Source: Pedobacter hiemivivus (lineage in GTDB: Bacteria > Bacteroidota > Bacteroidia > Sphingobacteriales > Sphingobacteriaceae). From it: a DNA stretch of 63,213 nt. Position numbers and translations under genes: made by a program. The notes beneath the pieces are model-generated. The model saw only the letters and a program-made list of their open reading frames with translations. It had not been told where the DNA came from and searched no databases. Below, piece by piece: positions 16,216-24,916 of this stretch; position 1 is the first letter of the stretch, and each line of letters starts with the position of its first letter. The stretch is taken from positions 1 to 63,213 of the forward strand of contig NZ_SJSM01000028.1 of assembly GCF_004331685.1 (NCBI RefSeq). The letters are read 5' to 3'.

Positions 16216-17898
16216 ATGAAACACATAAGCAAAGCAACTGTTTTTATTGCTGGATGCTCAATTGTTATGGGGATGGCTTCATGCTCTGGACCTCAGGGAA
16301 ATAACGATCAAAAAACAACAAAACATTCTTCTACAGAAGACAGCTTGCAAAAGTATGTAGACGAACGTCTGGCCATTTACGAAAAGGTTAAGTTGACCAC
16401 TAATATCAACGAACTTTCTGTGAATGACCGGAAAATCTTGCCATTAATGATCCAGGCCGCCAAGATTATGGATGAACTGTTCTGGAAACAGGCATATCCG
16501 CAGCGCGATAGCTTGTTAAGCACCATCAAGGACGAAAAATCCAGAGAATTCCTCTTGATCAATTACGGCCCTTGGGATAGATTAAACGGAGATAAACCAT
16601 TTATTTCGGGCATTGGACCAAAACCGGATGGCGCTACCTTTTACCCAGCGGGTATGACCAAAGAAGAGCTTAAAAATTCTGATGTAAAAGATAAATCTGG
16701 TCAATATTCGGTGATTAGAAAAGACGACAAGGGTAAGCTTACATCCATACCATATCATGTTTTATACGCTACAGAACTACAAAAAGCTTCAAGCTTATTA
16801 AAACAGGCAGCCTTACTTGCCGATGACACGGGATTAAAGAAATATCTGAATTTACGCGCTGACGCACTACTTTCTGATAATTACACGGCTAGTGATTATG
16901 CATGGTTGGATATGAAAACCAACACGCTCGACCTGATCATTGGTCCGATTGAGAACTACGAAGACAAATTATTCAATGCCCGTGCTTCTTATGAGGCATA
17001 TGTTCTGGTAAAGGATAAAGTATGGAGCAAAAAACTGGCAAAATACGTAAACATGCTGCCTCAGCTACAACAAGGCCTACCTGTTGATGCGAAATACAAA
17101 GCAGAAAAACCTGGAACAGATTCAGAGCTGAATGCTTATGACGTGGTGTATTACGCGGGAGATTGCAATGCGGGCTCTAAAACGATAGCTGTTAACCTTC
17201 CAAATGATGAGGTGATTCAACAAAAAAAGGGAACCAGACGTTCACAATTAAAAAATGCGATGAAGGCCAAATTTGATAAGATTTTGTTGCCAATCGCCAA
17301 GGAACTGATAGATAAGGACCAGCTTCAATACATCAACTTTGATGCTTTCTTTGCTAATGTGATGTTTCACGAAGTAGCACACGGATTAGGTATAAAAAAG
17401 ACCGTAACTGGAAAAGGCTTTGTTAAAGAAGCGCTACAAGAGCAATATTCATGGCTTGAAGAAGGCAAAGCCGATGTTTTGGGCCTATATATGGTAACTG
17501 GATTGCTTAAAAAAGGCGAACTCGAAGGCGATATTAAGCAGTTTTATACGACATATATGGCTGGCATTCTTCGCTCAGTAAGGTTTGGTGCTGCAAGTGC
17601 TCATGGAAAAGCTAATATGCAATGCTTTAACTTTTTTAAAGACAATGGTGCCTTTATCAGAAATGACAATGGAACTTACAAAGTAGACTTCGTTAAATTC
17701 GAAGATTCTATGAACAAACTAAGCAACTTAATCATTACACTTCAAGGTAATGGAGATAAAGCTGCTGTTGAAAAAACACAACGTGAAAAAGCCGTAATTA
17801 CTCCAGAGTTACAGGCTGACCTTGATAAACTAACCAAAAGAGGAATCCCTGTAGATGTTGTATTCGAACAGGGCGTAGATGTTTTGGGTGTTAAATAA
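16216..17898 (+). CDS. M49-like (dipeptidyl peptidase III-like) zinc lipoprotein
   Basis: This 560-residue protein has a lipoprotein signal (GMASCSGPQ). The zinc site is H385-E-V-A-H389, with the downstream glutamate in LEEGKADVLG (415-416). Architecture and this second motif resemble peptidase family M49, whose classical motif is HExxGH; here it is one residue shorter, as reported for the Caldithrix abyssi enzyme (HEISH). It would remove dipeptides from oligopeptide N-termini, probably in the periplasm. Lack of acidic residues after Cys argues against surface export. Its stop codon interlocks with that of the convergent receiver gene. Confidence 0.85.
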   Translation: MKHISKATVFIAGCSIVMGMASCSGPQGNNDQKTTKHSSTEDSLQKYVDERLAIYEKVKLTTNINELSVNDRKILPLMIQAAKIMDELFWKQAYPQRDSLLSTIKDEKSREFLLINYGPWDRLNGDKPFISGIGPKPDGATFYPAGMTKEELKNSDVKDKSGQYSVIRKDDKGKLTSIPYHVLYATELQKASSLLKQAALLADDTGLKKYLNLRADALLSDNYTASDYAWLDMKTNTLDLIIGPIENYEDKLFNARASYEAYVLVKDKVWSKKLAKYVNMLPQLQQGLPVDAKYKAEKPGTDSELNAYDVVYYAGDCNAGSKTIAVNLPNDEVIQQKKGTRRSQLKNAMKAKFDKILLPIAKELIDKDQLQYINFDAFFANVMFHEVAHGLGIKKTVTGKGFVKEALQEQYSWLEEGKADVLGLYMVTGLLKKGELEGDIKQFYTTYMAGILRSVRFGAASAHGKANMQCFNFFKDNGAFIRNDNGTYKVDFVKFEDSMNKLSNLIITLQGNGDKAAVEKTQREKAVITPELQADLDKLTKRGIPVDVVFEQGVDVLGVK

Positions 17899-18259
17899 CC
17901 AAATGTTTACTGATGATCTTTTCAAGCTCTTCGATGTCGAAGGGCTTGGATAGATACCCATCGGCACCTGCCTCGTCTGCCAGCGACTTTACATCGTTAT
18001 TGGCGGAAAAGTAAATCACTGGAATATCCTTCAATACCGCATGCGACTTTAAGGCTCTTGTGGCCGCTATCCCCCCAACATCTGGCAACCAGTTGTCCAT
18101 AAAGATAATATCCGGCGTATAACCCATTACCTGATCTATAATATTATTGGATGTAGAGGACGTTTTAATGTCATACCCCGCGTCTTCCAAAATAATAGTA
18201 CATAATTCTAAAATATCTACATTATCATCAAATACGAATACTTTCTTGTTCATAGTCAT
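17891..18259 (-). CDS. Single-domain response regulator
   Basis: This 122-residue receiver has no output domain. Acidic pocket D11-D12, phosphoacceptor D55 (FMDNWLP) and switch lysine K105 (YLSKPFD) are intact. It would relay phosphate from one of the two large kinases upstream or act through protein contacts, like CheY or SpdR-type receivers. It is the last of six genes in the signalling operon, 15 bases after cheB. The stop TAA at 17891-17893 lies within the eight bases shared with the convergent metallopeptidase gene. Confidence 0.93.
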   Translation of the reverse strand: MTMNKKVFVFDDNVDILELCTIILEDAGYDIKTSSTSNNIIDQVMGYTPDIIFMDNWLPDVGGIAATRALKSHAVLKDIPVIYFSANNDVKSLADEAGADGYLSKPFDIEELEKIISKHLVI

Positions 18260-18274
18260 TTTTTGATATAGGGC

Positions 18275-18838
18275 TTAAGATAGCAAATTTATAAATGCCG
18301 CCATATCTTCAATCGTAAGTACCTGATCTATTGCTACATTAAGTTGTGCCTGCGCAGGCATATAGGCTACCTGAGCCGAATCTGGGTCCTGAATTAATGT
18401 GGTACCTCCCCAGGATTTGACATATTTTAGTCCATTTACGCCATCAGAATTTGATCCTGAAAGTAGCAAACAAGCAAGTTTTGTTTTATACGCCTCTGCA
18501 GCTGTTTGAAATGTAGCATCTATTGCTGGTCTGGAATAGTTGATCTTTTCCGAGTAGTCCAGAGAAAATGTTTCATTCTGCTCTATAAGTAAATGGTAGT
18601 CCGAGGGCGCAATATAAACCGTGCCGGCCATTATTTCTTCTTTTTCATCTACTTCCTTAACCTTAAGTTCTGTGCGCGTAGAGAGGAGCGCTGGTAGCAA
18701 AGAGTCTACTCCATGTTTTCTATGAATCACAATGATAATTGGAAAGGGAATATCAGTCCTAACATTTGGAAGCACTTTAAGTAACACTTCCAGACTACCC
18801 GCCGAGCCTCCAATTATAAATGCTTTACATTTTGTCAT
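18275..18838 (-). CDS. CheB-type methylesterase, catalytic domain only
   Basis: This 187-residue methylesterase/deamidase domain lacks the usual N-terminal receiver. The catalytic triad is visible: Ser in IIGGSAGS, His in VIHRKH and Asp in SGSNSDGVNG. It removes methyl esters from glutamates on receptor-like proteins. I start it at the ATG 18838, which overlaps the TGA of cheR as TGATG, the usual coupled arrangement; an in-frame ATG at 18856 is possible but would overlap cheR by 19 bases. No chemoreceptor is present in the window, so the target may be the sensor kinase coiled coils or a distant receptor. Confidence 0.9.
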   Translation of the reverse strand: MTKCKAFIIGGSAGSLEVLLKVLPNVRTDIPFPIIIVIHRKHGVDSLLPALLSTRTELKVKEVDEKEEIMAGTVYIAPSDYHLLIEQNETFSLDYSEKINYSRPAIDATFQTAAEAYKTKLACLLLSGSNSDGVNGLKYVKSWGGTTLIQDPDSAQVAYMPAQAQLNVAIDQVLTIEDMAAFINLLS

Positions 18839-19659
18839 CAACCGACTTTTCTCCATATTTTTTCTCCTGGCAAGCGCTTATACCTATTGGAAATTCTTGA
18901 AAATTCAACCGTTTCTTTTGATCCTAATGCCAGATACCCGAGTTCATCAAGACTACTATCAAACAAATCTAACACATTATGTTGCAAATCGCGATTGAAA
19001 TAAATCAGCACATTTCTGCAAAGTATCAGCTGAAATTCATTGAACGAATGATCAGAGACCAGATTATGGGTCGAAAAAACGATCTTACGCTTCAATTCAT
19101 CATCAAACTTTGCCAAAGAATAACTTGCTGTATAGTAACTTGAAAATTCTTTAGTGCCTCCGGATAAAATGTAGTTTTCCGAATACTGCTGCATCTGGCT
19201 CATTGCAAATATGCTTTGAGCAGCTTTTTCAAGCACAGTGGGGTTAAGATCTGTCGCGTAAATTAGTGACTTATGCAACAAATTCAACTCCTTCAAAATA
19301 ATAGAAATAGAGTAGGCCTCTTCTCCTGTAGAACAACCGGCCAGCCATATCCTGATTAAGGGATAAGTACCAAGCTTGGGCAACACTTCTTCCCTCAATT
19401 TTCGAAAGAAAGATGGATCTCGAAACATCTCTGTCACATTAACCGTAATCTGTTCCACAAATCGTTTAAAATAGGCCTGATCATTTAAAATCCTATACCT
19501 AAACTCAGCAAAACTTAAAGCTCTATCTAAAGTATAAATTCTGGAGATGCGTCTTTTTATAGATGCTCTTGAATAACCTGTAAAATCATATCCATACTGC
19601 TCCAAGAGATCAGAGAGCAATATTTCTACATGTTCATCGGTTATTACTGATAAGTCCAA
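18838..19659 (-). CDS. CheR-type protein-glutamate methyltransferase
   Basis: This 273-residue protein has an N-terminal helical domain (about 1-75, GYDFTGYSRASIKRRI) and an SAM-binding domain with motif WLAGCSTGEEAYSISIIL. It transfers methyl groups from SAM to receptor glutamates, opposing CheB. No TPR repeats are seen. It is translationally coupled to cheB and starts 3 bases after the receiver gene at 19663. The segment CRNVLIYFNRDLQ is the typical CheR cofactor/active-site loop. It belongs to the kinase-rich operon without CheA or CheW. Confidence 0.94.
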   Translation of the reverse strand: MDLSVITDEHVEILLSDLLEQYGYDFTGYSRASIKRRISRIYTLDRALSFAEFRYRILNDQAYFKRFVEQITVNVTEMFRDPSFFRKLREEVLPKLGTYPLIRIWLAGCSTGEEAYSISIILKELNLLHKSLIYATDLNPTVLEKAAQSIFAMSQMQQYSENYILSGGTKEFSSYYTASYSLAKFDDELKRKIVFSTHNLVSDHSFNEFQLILCRNVLIYFNRDLQHNVLDLFDSSLDELGYLALGSKETVEFSRISNRYKRLPGEKIWRKVG

Positions 19660-19662
19660 ATT

Positions 19663-20040
19663 CTATTCCGTTAAAACATAAAGATTTAGCATCCTAATTA
19701 ATTCATCTACATCTATTGGCTTGGAAATATAGCCTGCTGCGCCGGCATTTATACAACGCTCCTTATCCCCAAGCATCGCCTGCGCAGTAACCGCAATCAC
19801 AGGCACATCCTTTAGTTCGGGGCTATTTCTCATCCTTGCCATGGCCTCGTACCCGTCTAACCCGGGCATCATCATGTCCATTAGCACCACCGCAATATCG
19901 CCATCATTCGTAAGAATTTCAAGCCCCTCTTCTGCCCCTGTGGCAGATATACACTGATAACCTCTTGCTTTTAACACTGCTGTTAAGGCAAAAATATTCC
20001 GGTTATCATCATCTACGATTAATACTTTGTTGTCTGCCAT
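19663..20040 (-). CDS. Single-domain response regulator (paralogue of the hybrid kinase REC3)
   Basis: This 125-residue receiver has acidic pocket D10-D11-D12, phosphoacceptor D55 (VLMDMMMPG) and K107 (YISKPID). It is strikingly similar to the third receiver of the hybrid kinase next door; both have NIFALT/NIFSLT after the acidic pocket and MMGDREKCIAAGA / MLGDKERCINAGA near the C-terminus. This points to duplication within the operon. It lacks an output domain and may be a phosphate sink or shuttle for that kinase. Confidence 0.93.
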   Translation of the reverse strand: MADNKVLIVDDDNRNIFALTAVLKARGYQCISATGAEEGLEILTNDGDIAVVLMDMMMPGLDGYEAMARMRNSPELKDVPVIAVTAQAMLGDKERCINAGAAGYISKPIDVDELIRMLNLYVLTE

Positions 20041-20065
20041 ATATATAAAAACATAGAAATTATAA

Positions 20066-23000
20066 CTACGCCTTGTTGTAAAGCCACACCCTTAATAGTG
20101 AAATCAATTGATCAATATCCACCGGCTTTGAAATATAGTCCGATGCCCCTGCAGCTATACATTTTTCCCTGTCACCCATCATAGCCTTTGCTGTAACAGC
20201 TAAGACAGGCAATTGTTTGTATGCTTGAATCTTTCTAATTTCCTTTGTTGTCTCATATCCGTCCATCTCAGGCATCATCATATCCATAAGCACCACATCC
20301 ACCAATGGGTTCTCTTTAAGCATCTGTAGCGCCTCCTTTCCGTCGGTGGCAGCAAGAACTTTCATTTTATGCTGTTCCAAAGCCTTTGTTAAAGAGAATA
20401 TATTTCGGACATCATCATCAGCAATCAGCACTGTTTTATTATTTAAGATTTCATATAAACCGCCCAGGTTTTCAGACGGCGTTTTTTTATGCTTACCATC
20501 TACTTCCTTTTCTTCAACCAAATGAAGAAAAAGCCCCGCCTCATCCAAAATTCTTTGGTAAGAATGTGCCGTCTTCACGACTATAGAATCTGCATATTGC
20601 TTAATACGGCTTTCCTCACCCTTAGATAAGTTTTTTCCAGTAAAAATGATGATAGGTAAATTCTCCAGCCCCCTGCTTTTCTTGATCGTGTCAAGCGTTT
20701 CGTAAGCATTCCTATCAGGAATTCCCATATCCAGGATCACACAATCCACTTCATTCTTATTCAGCGCACCGATACTTTGGTTCACATTGCTAACCACCTC
20801 TGTATGTATGCTATAGTTACTAAGAAAATAACTTAGCGCTTCGGCATGCTGCTTATTTTCTTCAACAATCAATACTTTTTTGGGATGTCGACTCAGCGCG
20901 TCTTCCAATTTCTGAAAAATTTGCTTCATCTGCTCCAAAGCAACGGGCTTATTGATAAAATCAACAGCGCCCATCAGTAAGCTTTCTTTCTTTACTTCAA
21001 GAGAAGACATGATATGAACAGGTATGGGTTTGGTAGCAGGGTTAGCTTTCAACTCTTCCATTACCTGCCAGCCATCCTTTATCGGCAGCTGTATGTCCAG
21101 CAATATGGCTAAGGGCTGATAGCGATTTGCCAATTCAATCCCCACATCGCCACGAACAGCGACAATCCCCTTATAATTTTTTTTTCGGGTAAACTTTAAC
21201 AGCGTTTTAGCAAAATTAGTGTCGTCTTCAATAATCAATATGACACGATCCCCGGGTTCAATATCATTCCTGTCATCTTCTATCTCCTGAGGGATAAGAT
21301 CAACCGTAAAGCGCTCGGCAACAACAGGCTCAATCCGTTCCATATAAATAGGCGGAACCACAGCCTCCGGAGCTAAATCTTCTTCAAGATTTTCCTTCCG
21401 ATTCAATGGTAAAGAGAAAGTAAACTCACTACCCACATTTTCAGTACTGGTTACCTCTATTTTCCCACCCAACAGCTTAGCCAGCTCCCTGCTTATAGAT
21501 AGACCCAGCCCTGTTCCACCGAACTTACGACGCGTAGAGCCATCTGCCTGATGAAAGGCTTCAAAAATCAATTCTTGTTTACCTGCCGGAATACCAATTC
21601 CAGTATCGGTAACTTTAAATAGTATATTTTCACCCTGCTCATCCTTATTAATCGTTAAAACAACCTTACCTTCAGCTGTAAACTTGATGGCATTAGAAAG
21701 TAAATTCTTCAGAATCTGCTCCAGTCGCATTTTGTCGGCATTGATGGTCGTTAAGGCCTCCTCCGCATCAATAATCAATTCCAGCTGCTTATTTTTTGCC
21801 ACCGGGTTAAATAACGAGCGCATATCTGTTGCGACTTCCTTAATATTGACATCGGTAAATTCAAGCTTCATTTTACCGGCTTCAATTTTAGAAAGATCCA
21901 GGATTTCATCGATCAGACCTAGTAATCCCTGCCCGGAACTTTGTATCACTTCTGCATATTCAATATACTCTTCATCTAAATCCTTGTTATCCGACATCAG
22001 TTTCGATAGCAATAAAATCGAATTTAAAGGGGTCCGCAGCTCATGAGACATATTGGCTAGAAACTCTGATTTGTATTTGGTACTCTGCTCCAACAGCTCT
22101 GCCTTATGCTGAATATCAAGATTTCGTTCTTGAATAAGCTGATTCTTTTCCTCCAATAAATTGGTACGTTCTTCCAGTTCCTGATTACTTTGCAAAAGCT
22201 CCTCTTGTTGTACCCTTAATTCTTCTTCGGAAGTTTGAATCCGCTGAGTTTGCGCTTCCAATTCTGCATTTAAGCCTTCCAACTCCCTATGTTGTGCCTG
22301 TAACTCTTCAGCCTGCGCTTGTGTTTCCTCTAAAAATTCCTGTAGTTTTTTACGATTCTGTGAGACCGTGACCGCTACACCAATATTATCCGAAATATTA
22401 TTGAAAAAATCCAGTTGTAAGGGTTTATAAACACGTATAGAGCCAAACTCCATTACCCCTATAACTTCTCCTTCTCTAAAAATTGGTACTGCAATAACAT
22501 TACGTGGTCGGGTAGTTCCGATGGCAAAGCTAATGGTCAACTCATTATCCGGAATATCATTGATTAAAAGTTGCTTGCCAGATTGCGCTGCCTGTCCCAC
22601 AAAGCCTTCTCCAAATCTCAGTTTTTTCCGCTTATGCTCTTCCATCAACGAATAGCTGCCTACCAAATGTAAGGTCCGATCTTCTTCAACAAGATAAAAT
22701 GCAGCGACCTGGCTATGTGTTTGCTCAACAATTTCAGCTACAATATCATCCGCAAGCTGTTGAACGGTTTTCTCACCCACCATTTTATCATTTAGTGCTG
22801 CGATTCCTGATTGCAACCACTCTTTATCTTCCAATAATGAAAACGAATATTGCAATGATTCTGCCATTGCATTTAAAGAACCCACCAAACTACCCAAGCC
22901 GTCCTTTTCCTCTTCATCAAGTCGCATCCGATAATCTCCGCTCGAAATCCTGTTGGCAATTCCTTGGATAACGGAAATTCTATTGTCTATTTCTTCATTT

Positions 23001-23656
23001 TTATGCTGTAATTCTTCCTGCAGCCTTACCCTTGTATTAAAATCAAGTGTAACCTTTCTATAAAAGAATATGGTAATTAAAATAGCAAGGAAAGCGGCGA
23101 ATATGATCAATATCGGGGTAAAACCAGCCATCCTATTCAGATTGGCAGTTCTCACATCCAGTATTCGTCTCTCCTCGCCCCCCATTACCTTAATCAGACT
23201 CCTTGCAGCATCCATGTAAGATTTCCCGTTGATCAGCTCTGCAACACTTACAAAGCCGCCACGACTTTTAATCTCAACCGTATTTTTTAATATCTCAAAC
23301 CTACCCAGAATAAGGTCTTGCAATTTTTTTACATTCCTTTGCTGTACAGGATTATTTTTGGTTTCAGCTTTAATCTGGTCGATCAAGCCCAAAGCAACTT
23401 CTTTAGCGCCTTTATAAGGTTCAAGAAAATCCTCTCTTCCGGTTAGTAAATACCCCCTCTGACCTGTTTCGGCGTCCTTTAAAGTAGAGATCACATCCTC
23501 TAGCTTAAACATGACTGCATTGCTTTGAGAAACCATCTCGGCACTTTTAATCAGATTTCTTATACTTAGATAAGAGGCTAAGGATGTTATAAAAAGGATC
23601 AATAATGACAACCCTAAACCAATGCGCAGGTTATTTTTTATAGATTTCTTACTCAT
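20066..23656 (-). CDS. Hybrid sensor histidine kinase: CHASE3-HAMP-GAF-HisKA-HATPase-REC-REC-REC
   Basis: The protein has 1196 residues. TM1 is at about 12-30 and a periplasmic CHASE3 domain at about 35-175 (DAETGQRGYLLTG). TM2 is at about 179-199, followed by a HAMP region to about 275, a GAF domain at about 295-435 and a long Glu/Gln-rich coiled coil at about 437-530. HisKA has H538 (MSHELRTPLNS) and the ATPase domain lies at about 640-752 (NLLSNAIKF; DTGIGI; GGTGLGLS). REC1 has D854 and K903. REC2 has D976, but its acidic pocket reads E-E-N. REC3 has D1125 and K1177. It would autophosphorylate in response to periplasmic or GAF-bound signals and pass phosphate to its receivers and the loose ones in the operon. 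Confidence 0.96.
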   Translation of the reverse strand: MSKKSIKNNLRIGLGLSLLILFITSLASYLSIRNLIKSAEMVSQSNAVMFKLEDVISTLKDAETGQRGYLLTGREDFLEPYKGAKEVALGLIDQIKAETKNNPVQQRNVKKLQDLILGRFEILKNTVEIKSRGGFVSVAELINGKSYMDAARSLIKVMGGEERRILDVRTANLNRMAGFTPILIIFAAFLAILITIFFYRKVTLDFNTRVRLQEELQHKNEEIDNRISVIQGIANRISSGDYRMRLDEEEKDGLGSLVGSLNAMAESLQYSFSLLEDKEWLQSGIAALNDKMVGEKTVQQLADDIVAEIVEQTHSQVAAFYLVEEDRTLHLVGSYSLMEEHKRKKLRFGEGFVGQAAQSGKQLLINDIPDNELTISFAIGTTRPRNVIAVPIFREGEVIGVMEFGSIRVYKPLQLDFFNNISDNIGVAVTVSQNRKKLQEFLEETQAQAEELQAQHRELEGLNAELEAQTQRIQTSEEELRVQQEELLQSNQELEERTNLLEEKNQLIQERNLDIQHKAELLEQSTKYKSEFLANMSHELRTPLNSILLLSKLMSDNKDLDEEYIEYAEVIQSSGQGLLGLIDEILDLSKIEAGKMKLEFTDVNIKEVATDMRSLFNPVAKNKQLELIIDAEEALTTINADKMRLEQILKNLLSNAIKFTAEGKVVLTINKDEQGENILFKVTDTGIGIPAGKQELIFEAFHQADGSTRRKFGGTGLGLSISRELAKLLGGKIEVTSTENVGSEFTFSLPLNRKENLEEDLAPEAVVPPIYMERIEPVVAERFTVDLIPQEIEDDRNDIEPGDRVILIIEDDTNFAKTLLKFTRKKNYKGIVAVRGDVGIELANRYQPLAILLDIQLPIKDGWQVMEELKANPATKPIPVHIMSSLEVKKESLLMGAVDFINKPVALEQMKQIFQKLEDALSRHPKKVLIVEENKQHAEALSYFLSNYSIHTEVVSNVNQSIGALNKNEVDCVILDMGIPDRNAYETLDTIKKSRGLENLPIIIFTGKNLSKGEESRIKQYADSIVVKTAHSYQRILDEAGLFLHLVEEKEVDGKHKKTPSENLGGLYEILNNKTVLIADDDVRNIFSLTKALEQHKMKVLAATDGKEALQMLKENPLVDVVLMDMMMPEMDGYETTKEIRKIQAYKQLPVLAVTAKAMMGDREKCIAAGASDYISKPVDIDQLISLLRVWLYNKA

Positions 23657-23668
23657 ACGAATATTATT

Positions 23669-24793
23669 TTACTCCGTTTCAGGACTAGACACTAAGGGCA
23701 ATGTGAAATAAAATTCAGACCCTTCTCCTAATTTACTTTTTACGCCAACTTCACCACCATGTCTGTTAATAATTTCTGCTGAAATATATAAGCCGATGCC
23801 TAATCCTTGAAAATGAATAGACGTTTCTTCGACTCTATAAAATTTCTCAAACACACTTTTTTGCAGCTCGGGGGCGATTCCTATTCCAAAATCCCGAACA
23901 CCAACATACAATTGATCTGCCGTCGTTTTGACATTCACGTCTACTTCATTTGTTCCTGGCGAATACTTAATGGCATTGGTTAAAAAATTAACAATGACCT
24001 GCTCAATCCGCATCTCATCAGCATAAATATCCTTAGGTCCATCCCCCATTCTGCTGATTTTAAATTCAGGATTGGCCTGATGAATAACCTCGATCACTCC
24101 ATCAAGTAAGGTATCAAATACAAAATGTTTTTTATTGAATTTTAATTTGCCACTCTCTATTTTAGAGATATCCAAAAGGTCGGCAATAAGCTCATTCAGC
24201 TTTTCCAACTGAACCTGTGCTTTGGCCAGATGCTTTTTTACGGTAGGAATATCCCCTTTATCTACGCTTCGGGCCAATAGTTGCACATACCCTTTTACAC
24301 TTGTTAAAGGGGTTTTCAACTCATGGCTTGCAATACTAATGAACTCATCTTTTTTTCGCTCGGCTCTTTTTCTGAATTCAATCTCATCCAACAATGCCTT
24401 TTGTATTTCGATTAGCTTTCGGCTCTGTTCATAAATCCTATAAAATGTTTTCACCTTTAACAGGAGAATGTCCATATCTACCGGCTTCGTGATGTAATCC
24501 AAGCCACCTGAAGAATATCCCTTAGCGATAAATTTAAGCTCAGTATTTGCAGCAGACAAGAAGATAATAGCTGTTTCTTTGGCCTTGCTGTAGCCAGAAA
24601 TCGCTTCAGCTACTTCAAATCCATCCATCCCCGGCATTTGAACGTCAAGGATAATCAGAACATACTCGTTTTTAAGTACTTTTTTTAAGGCCTCTTCACC
24701 TGATGACGCAGTATCGACTTCAAAATTATGTTTCTCCAGAACCTTTTTTAAAGAAATCAGGTTCTCAGAGGTATCATCTACAATTAATATCAT
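23669..24793 (-). CDS. REC-histidine kinase (receiver at N-terminus)
   Basis: This 374-residue cytoplasmic protein has an N-terminal receiver (D50, K103), a short coiled coil at about 115-150, HisKA with H157 (ASHELKTPLTS) and a C-terminal ATPase domain (NFLTNAIKYSPG; DFGIGIAPEL; GLGIGLYISAEI). With no transmembrane segment, it probably takes phosphate or signal from the large hybrid kinase and passes it on. It is the first gene of the six-gene operon; the hybrid kinase starts 12 bases after its stop. Upstream is a 123-base AT-rich gap before the YpfJ-like gene. Confidence 0.95.
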   Translation of the reverse strand: MILIVDDTSENLISLKKVLEKHNFEVDTASSGEEALKKVLKNEYVLIILDVQMPGMDGFEVAEAISGYSKAKETAIIFLSAANTELKFIAKGYSSGGLDYITKPVDMDILLLKVKTFYRIYEQSRKLIEIQKALLDEIEFRKRAERKKDEFISIASHELKTPLTSVKGYVQLLARSVDKGDIPTVKKHLAKAQVQLEKLNELIADLLDISKIESGKLKFNKKHFVFDTLLDGVIEVIHQANPEFKISRMGDGPKDIYADEMRIEQVIVNFLTNAIKYSPGTNEVDVNVKTTADQLYVGVRDFGIGIAPELQKSVFEKFYRVEETSIHFQGLGIGLYISAEIINRHGGEVGVKSKLGEGSEFYFTLPLVSSPETE

Positions 24794-24916
24794 TATTAAA
24801 AATAAATAAGGCTTATTAAACTTTTTGGCGACAGCGTAGGTGTTAGTATCGCATTAAAGTTATATAAACTTTATAAGTTTAAACTGATAAATAATCATTT
24901 TATTGAAAAAAAGAAA

